Below are positions 6,195 to 10,248 of a stretch of DNA of 10,248 nucleotides, one piece after another. Both the position numbers and the translations under genes were made by a program. A model generated the notes under the pieces. That model saw only the letters and a list, made by a program, of their open reading frames with translations, did no database searches and was not told the DNA's origin. Origin of the DNA: Cyclobacteriaceae bacterium (lineage in GTDB: Bacteria > Bacteroidota > Bacteroidia > Cytophagales > Cyclobacteriaceae). Within the stretch, counting starts at the first letter, position 1. Every line of letters starts with the position of its first letter. The stretch spans positions 1-10,248 of the forward strand of contig JANYKP010000565.1 of the NCBI GenBank assembly GCA_025358195.1, in the 5' to 3' direction.

Positions 6195-7799
6195 CTACTT
6201 TAAGAGCAGTGAACATGCCTTTTCAGCAATCATAATAGTAGGTGCATTGGTATTGCCGCTCGAAATGGAGGGCATGATAGAGGCATCCACCACGCGCAGG
6301 TTTTCGATTCCCCTCACGCGAAGTTCAGGATCGACAACGGCCATTTCATCTACTCCCATTTTGCAAGTTCCTACCGGATGATACACACACTCCGCCACTT
6401 GTTGGATGTAGCCAAGCCAGTCATCATCAGAAGTGTGAACAGCTGGCAGGTGTGTGCGCACACGTAGCGAGTCAAAAGCCTTTGCTTCCAAAACTTCGAG
6501 CGCTCGCTTTCCACCTTCAATTAAGATCTTCTTGTCTTCTTCTTTCGACAAATAGTTTGGATCGATGAGCGGTGGCTCGGACGGATTTGTGTTCCGCAAG
6601 CCGACATAGCCTCTGCTGGCTGGACGCACTTGGGTTGGCAGAATCGTATAGCCATCTGTTTTCGGGAAAGTATTCAGGTCGTACATGTCCATGACTTTCT
6701 TGTCGCCGGAATTCGTAGGCGTAAATTGGAATTGGATATCGGGAGTGGCCGCTGCGGGTGATGATTTTAAGAATGCCACAGCTTCCAATGGGCCAATCGA
6801 AAGCGGACCACTTTTCGTGAAAAAATATTTTATTGTCTCGATGACTTGGCGGTGAAGAGGTAAGTAGTGGTTGTTGCTGATGGGTTTACTGCACAAGCTG
6901 CTGATCGGGTAGAAAAGATGGTCGTGCAGATTTTTTCCAACGCCCGGCAAATCTTTTTTCACTTCGATGTGGTGCCTCAGCAGCGCATCTTTTGCGCCAA
7001 TGCCGGACAAGAGCAGCAATTTTGGTGACTCAAATGTACCTGCGCTTAATATAATTTCTTTTGTTGCACGGGCAAGGAGTATAGCGCTTCGTCCCGCCAT
7101 AAATTCCACGCCCGTGGCCCGGTCATTTTCAATGACGATGCGCTTGCATTGGGCGCCTGTCATCACCGTGAGATTTTTCCGGATCAACGCAGGCGCTAAA
7201 AATGCTTTCGCAGCGCTCACCCGCTTCGATTCCTTCATCGTGTATTGAAACCATCCGGCCCCCTCCTGTTGTGCTCCGTTCACATCGTTGTTAAGCGGAA
7301 TTCCTTTTTCAGCACAGGCTTTTATGAATGCCTCACCCAGTTTGGTGTGATACCAGTACGCCTGGGTCACGTTCAGGAGTCCGCCTTTCGTGTGATATTC
7401 ATTTTCAAATTGCTCGTTGTGTTCCGACTTCTTGAAAAAAGGGAGCACCTCACGGTAACTCCAGCCCGTGCAACCTACTGATGCCCACTGATCATAATCT
7501 TCTCGCTGGCCGCGGATGTACGCCATGGCATTGGTTGAACTCGATCCACCTAAGACTTTTCCACGGGGCTGATAAATTTTTCGGTTGTTAAGGTGCGGTT
7601 GCGGTTCTGTGTAGTAGCAGTTCCAATCGGCTGAACTATGATGAAGTTTCATGTAGCCTCCCGGCATGTGGATCATTGGATGCCTGTCCTTTCCACCCGC
7701 TTCAATAAGGAGAACAGATTTTCCAGGGTCTTCGCTGAGACGATTGGCCAGAACACAGCCTGCGGAGCCGGCTCCGATGATGATGTAGTCGAAGGTCAC
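6195..7799 (-). CDS. GMC-family FAD-dependent oxidoreductase (choline/alcohol dehydrogenase-like)
   Basis: GMC enzymes oxidise primary alcohols, such as choline or aliphatic alcohols, using bound FAD. From the GTG at 7799 the 534-residue protein begins MTFDYIIIGAGSAG, a textbook GMC start with the dinucleotide-binding glycines at 9-14 and the ribose-binding E33. GMC signature 1 lies at about 80-103 (GKVLGGSSSTN then YIRG), and signature 2 is the GTFESPKLLLLSGIG stretch. The catalytic pair is H474 in HPVGTC and N518 in GNTNAP, 44 residues apart as in choline oxidase (His466/Asn510). A TTG at 7823 would add eight residues (MVNELSWI) absent from typical homologues, so I prefer GTG. No signal peptide is present, so it should be cytoplasmic or peripheral. 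Substrate is unknown; closest in style to AlkJ/BetA-type dehydrogenases. It leads a minus-strand run with coaX and a lipoprotein. Confidence 0.92.
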   Translation of the reverse strand: MTFDYIIIGAGSAGCVLANRLSEDPGKSVLLIEAGGKDRHPMIHMPGGYMKLHHSSADWNCYYTEPQPHLNNRKIYQPRGKVLGGSSSTNAMAYIRGQREDYDQWASVGCTGWSYREVLPFFKKSEHNEQFENEYHTKGGLLNVTQAYWYHTKLGEAFIKACAEKGIPLNNDVNGAQQEGAGWFQYTMKESKRVSAAKAFLAPALIRKNLTVMTGAQCKRIVIENDRATGVEFMAGRSAILLARATKEIILSAGTFESPKLLLLSGIGAKDALLRHHIEVKKDLPGVGKNLHDHLFYPISSLCSKPISNNHYLPLHRQVIETIKYFFTKSGPLSIGPLEAVAFLKSSPAAATPDIQFQFTPTNSGDKKVMDMYDLNTFPKTDGYTILPTQVRPASRGYVGLRNTNPSEPPLIDPNYLSKEEDKKILIEGGKRALEVLEAKAFDSLRVRTHLPAVHTSDDDWLGYIQQVAECVYHPVGTCKMGVDEMAVVDPELRVRGIENLRVVDASIMPSISSGNTNAPTIMIAEKACSLLLK

Positions 7800-7885
7800 G
7801 ATCCAAGATAATTCATTTACCAATCAATTGTGGGGGCTAGAGGAGGCGCGCATTTCGAATTGTTGCATTCAAACTACATCACTTT

Positions 7886-7943
7886 GGGCTAAAGCCCTAT
7901 AATATTAGGGCAAAATTGCCACGGGTTTAAACCCGTGGCAATT
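7886..7943. repeat. REP/BIME-like cluster of nested palindromes
   Basis: A perfect 30-bp palindrome fills 7914-7943, with 15-bp arms centred on GGGTTTAAACCC. Just before it GGGC (7886-7889), GCCC (7894-7897) and GGGC (7908-7911) form two mutually exclusive small hairpins; the second has a 6-bp stem (GCCCTA 7894-7899 with TAGGGC 7906-7911). Strings of the type GGGCTAAAGCCC followed by a CCACGGG-TTTAAA-CCCGTGG palindrome resemble dispersed elements of Bacteroidota that are moved by REP-associated tyrosine transposases (recalled pattern, not checked). No transposase is in the window. Confidence 0.65.
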
Positions 7944-8123
7944 CATCCGAAATCGCTGACGAGCAAGACGGATTTCAAGTCACTGGGCGCTACAGTTGCG
8001 GAGTTGAATTGGGTCTTGTTTGAGACCGAGCGGAGATTGCATGTGCAACTGCCTGAAGTGGCTATTACACAGGAATCAACGATCAAAGACCTGATTAAAA
8101 CCGTTGTGCGAAATCACGTATGA
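7935..8123 (+). pseudogene. Acyl-carrier-protein-like remnant without helix I and without the phosphopantetheine serine
   Basis: From a GTG at 7935 the frame encodes 62 residues. Residues 8-58 align by eye with helices II-IV of an acyl carrier protein: LTSKTDFKSLGA matches the usual LTPDTDF-xxLGADSL lead-in, LFETERRLHVQLPE matches the ELEExFxIxIPxE segment, and IKDLIKTV matches the closing helix. The serine that would take the 4'-phosphopantetheine arm is V21, and the preceding Asp is T20. Helix I, about 25 residues, is missing. The frame stays open leftwards only to 7893, through the palindrome, and none of that codes for ACP-like sequence, so the 5' end appears to have been replaced by the REP-like element. 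It could alternatively be a short expressed ACP-fold protein, or a chance frame. It is convergent with the metallo-hydrolase gene. Confidence 0.42.
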
Positions 8124-8166
8124 ATTTCTCTTCCCTGTCCGTTTCGGATAGAGACAAGGGTACGAT

Positions 8167-9201
8167 TCAAAACTCACGACCTTCTCCTTCTTTTAGAACT
8201 ATAAATTGTTCTGGCGATATTCCTTGATGTTGCAGAGCATTGTTCAGTCCGATAATAGATTCATCGCTGCCGTCATCGGCTAATGGGAAAGTTCCAAAGT
8301 GTGTGGCAATACTTTGTTTTGCTTTTAACTCCTGGTGAATTTTCACAGCTTCTTCCGGCGAGCAATGGATGGGAGACATGAACCATTCAGGTTTGTAGGC
8401 TCCGATAGGAACCAGTGCAACTCCAATTGGAGCGCACCGTTTCCCTATTTCCTTAAAGATCGATTCATTGTAACCGGTATCACCGACAAAACAGATATTC
8501 CCTCCAGGTCTTTTAATGACAAAACCACTCCATAGTGTGGCATCTCGATCATACATGCCACGTCCTGAGAAATGTTGGGCTGGTACAGCTTGTATTTTCA
8601 ATGCGTCATTCAGTGGCCACTCCTCCCACCAATCGAGTTCCGTCGAGCCGGTGATTTGGTTTTTATCCAAATACGCTTTCACACCCAATGAAGTAATGAT
8701 CTTGGGTTTATGTTTTTCAAATACATTTTTCATCGTGATGAGATCGAGGTGATCGTAGTGATTGTGCGATAACACCACCAAATCAATTTTTGGAAGATCT
8801 TCAAACCGGATGCCGGGAGGTCGCAGGCGTTTTGGTCCTGCCCATTTAAAAGGGCTTGTCCGCTCACTCCAGACCGGGTCGGTAAGCAGGTTGATTCCAT
8901 CCGTCTGGATTAAAAACGTGGAATGATTAACAAAGGTGATGCGAGTACCCCGGCCTACCCTTGGAGGTGGCGCCTCACCAAAGGGAATATCTTTTTGTTC
9001 TTTCCATTCAGCACGTTTTCGATTCATCATCCATCGTAGTACGTCCCCAAGGCCTTTAGCTGGGTTAACCCCCGGGGTGAAAAATTTTTTGCCATCAAAA
9101 TGATCGGTGACCGGCCCGCGGTACTTTGGTCCGGACAAGAAGTAGCCAAATGAAAGCATCATCGCGGCTAAGACCAACAAGAGGGAGAGCGCGATAGTCA
9201 T
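8167..9201 (-). CDS. Membrane-anchored metallo-beta-lactamase-fold hydrolase, NAPE-PLD/UlaG-like
   Basis: The protein should be a binuclear zinc hydrolase. Metal ligands are all visible: HNHYDH at 146-151 (H146, H148, D150, H151), H210 in AQHFSGR, D241 in GDTGY and H301 in ATHFGTF. The HSTFLIQTDGINLLTDPVWS and GPKRLRPPGI segments are typical of bacterial relatives of N-acyl-phosphatidylethanolamine phospholipase D, so a phosphodiester or lipid substrate is a reasonable guess but is inferred. Residues 1-22 form one hydrophobic segment after a short N-terminus, pointing to a membrane anchor or uncleaved signal. I chose the ATG at 9201 (344 residues); a TTG at 9213 would add four residues and lies on the terminator side. 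It is preceded by terminator-like hairpins, so it probably has its own promoter, which I could not identify. Confidence 0.9.
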   Translation of the reverse strand: MTIALSLLLVLAAMMLSFGYFLSGPKYRGPVTDHFDGKKFFTPGVNPAKGLGDVLRWMMNRKRAEWKEQKDIPFGEAPPPRVGRGTRITFVNHSTFLIQTDGINLLTDPVWSERTSPFKWAGPKRLRPPGIRFEDLPKIDLVVLSHNHYDHLDLITMKNVFEKHKPKIITSLGVKAYLDKNQITGSTELDWWEEWPLNDALKIQAVPAQHFSGRGMYDRDATLWSGFVIKRPGGNICFVGDTGYNESIFKEIGKRCAPIGVALVPIGAYKPEWFMSPIHCSPEEAVKIHQELKAKQSIATHFGTFPLADDGSDESIIGLNNALQHQGISPEQFIVLKEGEGREF

Positions 9202-9213
9202 GAGTGAAAGCAA

Positions 9214-9245
9214 TTGGTAAAAGAAAAGGAGCCGTTTAGCTCCTT
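9214..9245 (-). terminator. Rho-independent terminator after the 9290-9895 gene
   Basis: On the minus strand a perfect 7-bp stem AAGGAGC / GCTCCTT (9245-9239 with 9232-9226) with a 6-nt loop is followed by TTCTTTT. It lies 45 bases past the TAG stop at 9292-9290 and just before the metallo-hydrolase start, so it should end the transcript of the two tandem paralogues. Confidence 0.65.
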
Positions 9246-9258
9246 ATTCGTAATTCGT

Positions 9259-9275
9259 TCCCGATGCTATCGGGA
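9259..9275. repeat. Small perfect palindrome TCCCGAT-GCT-ATCGGGA
   Basis: A 7-bp perfect stem with a 3-nt loop lies between the stop at 9290 and the terminator at 9245-9214. It is flanked by similar AATT-containing bases on both sides. No T-run follows on either strand. It may add to the terminator or be one copy of a dispersed palindrome; the CCCGATxxxATCGGG pattern looks familiar from other Bacteroidota intergenic regions (impression only). Confidence 0.5.
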
Positions 9276-9289
9276 TAATTCTTCATTTC

Positions 9290-9895
9290 CTATTGTGCCA
9301 ATTGTGCAATCTTAGCCAATGGAATTGCATTCGCAAAGCCCGTAATCTCGGCTTCATTCGTGTCAGCGACCTTGAGGGTAACCAGGGTGTTGTTCATTGG
9401 AATTTGCAATTCGTAATTTGTTTTGCCGGTATCGCTGTCAAGAGTCTTTGTAAGCAGCGATTTGTAACCCTGGATTTTTAAGGTCTTCTGATTTTCATCT
9501 TTCATCATGCTACCCATGAGCGGTGTGTTCAGAATCATACCGATTGAATTCATTAGTGGAGAATTGTTGATGATGTCAAGCGCAGCAGTTTTGGGATCCA
9601 ATCCATACATGCGGTGAACATACAATCCGGTGGCCATCCCCGCGGAACTGCCCGAAACATTATCATCTTTTGCGTTGGATTTCAACGCCCCCATTTGGGC
9701 GGGCAACATCTTCAGAATCTCTTTGCCGATGGCAGCATCAAGATCGCTTAGCAATTGCTCCATGGCAAAGCGCGCACCTTCCAGATTGCCGGCAGCGTAC
9801 GAGGACCTTGCAGTAGCCATGTTTTTATCAAAATCCTGCGCGCAAACATTTGTAACAACGGGGGCGCAAAAAAGAAGAAATATTATTGCTTTCAT
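9290..9895 (-). CDS. Secreted/periplasmic protein of unknown function, paralogue of the gene next to it
   Basis: From the ATG at 9895 the 201-residue protein starts with a clean signal peptide (M-K-A, hydrophobic core, cleavage likely after VCA at residue 19). A longer frame from 9934 would put 13 extra residues before the signal and is unlikely. The mature part starts with a helix pair reading like a single TPR-type hairpin (ATARSSYAAGNLEGARFAMEQLL), then a glycine/methionine-rich middle, then a C-terminal region with KIQGYKSLL, ELQIPMNNTLVTLKV and FANAIPLAKIAQLA. I recognise no named family. The C-terminal 70 residues resemble the upstream gene's product, and only 42 bases separate the two, so they form a two-gene operon or part of one, ended by the terminator at 9245-9214. 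Confidence 0.78.
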   Translation of the reverse strand: MKAIIFLLFCAPVVTNVCAQDFDKNMATARSSYAAGNLEGARFAMEQLLSDLDAAIGKEILKMLPAQMGALKSNAKDDNVSGSSAGMATGLYVHRMYGLDPKTAALDIINNSPLMNSIGMILNTPLMGSMMKDENQKTLKIQGYKSLLTKTLDSDTGKTNYELQIPMNNTLVTLKVADTNEAEITGFANAIPLAKIAQLAQ

Positions 9896-9937
9896 TTGAA
9901 TCAATTTAGTCTGTGGATATAAAACATTCAACAACGA

Positions 9938-10248
9938 TTACTGCTCGCCCAACATCTTCTTGATGCCATCGATGTCCACGGAACTGGCAGCAGCCATCAT
10001 ATCATTTTCTGTGGCAAAACTTACGCCCTCAAATACAATAAGAGACGATTGTCCCATCGGCACACTTAACTTGTATCCTGTATTTTGATCAAACTCAATG
10101 ATGGCGCGATTACCTTTCAGTTTGGTCTGCTTCCAGTTTTGCTGACCACCGGTTTGTTGTGCATATCCACCGGAGTTGAAATACATGTTGACAGCCGACA
10201 TCATCATCGCATTGTTGGCAATGGTGGTGCGGAACTCCTTGCCCTTGC
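9938..10248 (-). CDS. Partial gene: paralogue of the 9290-9895 protein, cut by the window edge
   Basis: Only the C-terminal 102 residues or so are present; the frame is open through 10248, so the ATG at 10207 is almost certainly internal. The visible part has KGKEFRTTIANNAMMMSAVNMYF, a glycine/glutamine-rich linker (GGYAQQTGGQQ), then KLKGNRAIIEF, YKLSVPMGQSSLIVFEGV and IDGIKKMLGEQ. These blocks line up in order with KIQGYKSLL, YELQIPMNNTLVTLKV and LAKIAQLAQ of the next gene, so the two are diverged tandem duplicates. The function is unknown; if it shares the partner's build it should also be exported. Confidence 0.75.
   Translation of the reverse strand, partial: KGKEFRTTIANNAMMMSAVNMYFNSGGYAQQTGGQQNWKQTKLKGNRAIIEFDQNTGYKLSVPMGQSSLIVFEGVSFATENDMMAAASSVDIDGIKKMLGEQ

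Noticed and set aside
18..7799. A single alcohol-to-acid pathway formed by the GMC oxidoreductase and the aldehyde dehydrogenase
   Set aside because: They are on opposite strands, nearly 5 kb apart with unrelated genes between, and neither substrate can be read from the sequence.
7800..7823. N-terminal extension of the GMC oxidoreductase from a TTG
   Set aside because: The eight added residues are not typical of GMC proteins, while the GTG at 7799 gives the standard MTFDYIIIGAGSAG start.
7870..7877. Promoter for the GMC gene on the minus strand (TAGTTTG)
   Set aside because: One base short of TAnnTTTG and no -33 element at the right distance; not supported well enough to list.
8133..8160. 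Terminator between the ACP-like frame and the metallo-hydrolase (CCCTGTC against GACAAGGG)
   Set aside because: The stem needs a bulge and no T-run follows on either strand; too weak to annotate.
9938..10207. A complete 89-residue gene starting at the ATG at 10207
   Set aside because: The frame stays open to the window edge with residues that continue the similarity to the neighbouring protein, so this ATG is internal to a larger gene.

Overview
The window looks like an ordinary chromosomal stretch of a Bacteroidota bacterium, probably from the Cytophagales or a close relative (inference). Signs are: A-rich leaders instead of Shine-Dalgarno boxes (for example just before the ATG at 1610), a TAnnTTTG promoter element at 1490-1497, a large Bacteroidota-style AsmA protein, a type III pantothenate kinase, and a lipoprotein with an LYSC lipobox. 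No phage, integrase, transposase, CRISPR, rRNA or tRNA was seen, and no gene-free stretch exceeds 300 bases.

Layout: an aldehyde dehydrogenase (18-1469, +) and a 992-residue AsmA-family envelope protein (1610-4588, +) come first. They converge on a minus-strand cluster transcribed in the order GMC flavin oxidoreductase (6195-7799), coaX (5357-6130), lipoprotein (4665-5207). At 7886-7943 lies a set of nested palindromes of REP/BIME type. These run into a plus-strand reading frame (7935-8123) that resembles an acyl carrier protein lacking its first helix and its phosphopantetheine serine. Then follow, on the minus strand, a membrane-anchored NAPE-PLD-like metallo-hydrolase (8167-9201) and two tandem genes (9290-9895 and 9938 to beyond the window end) for related proteins of unknown function. 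Terminator-like hairpins separate that pair from the hydrolase.

The genes do not form one obvious pathway. ALDH and GMC enzymes could act on successive oxidation states of an alcohol, but they sit in different transcription units. CoaX makes 4'-phosphopantetheine precursor and an ACP carries that group, but the ACP-like frame seems dead.

The most unusual signal is non-coding. The three gaps between 4588 and 6195 are filled with 7-8 bp tandem units (consensus AAGTTGAG) in both orientations, most of them starting flush at, or even containing, the stop codon of the adjacent gene. A second point of interest is the AsmA protein, which contains two gapless 117-residue repeat modules and a diverged third. 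I found no convincing new defence or mobile system here.
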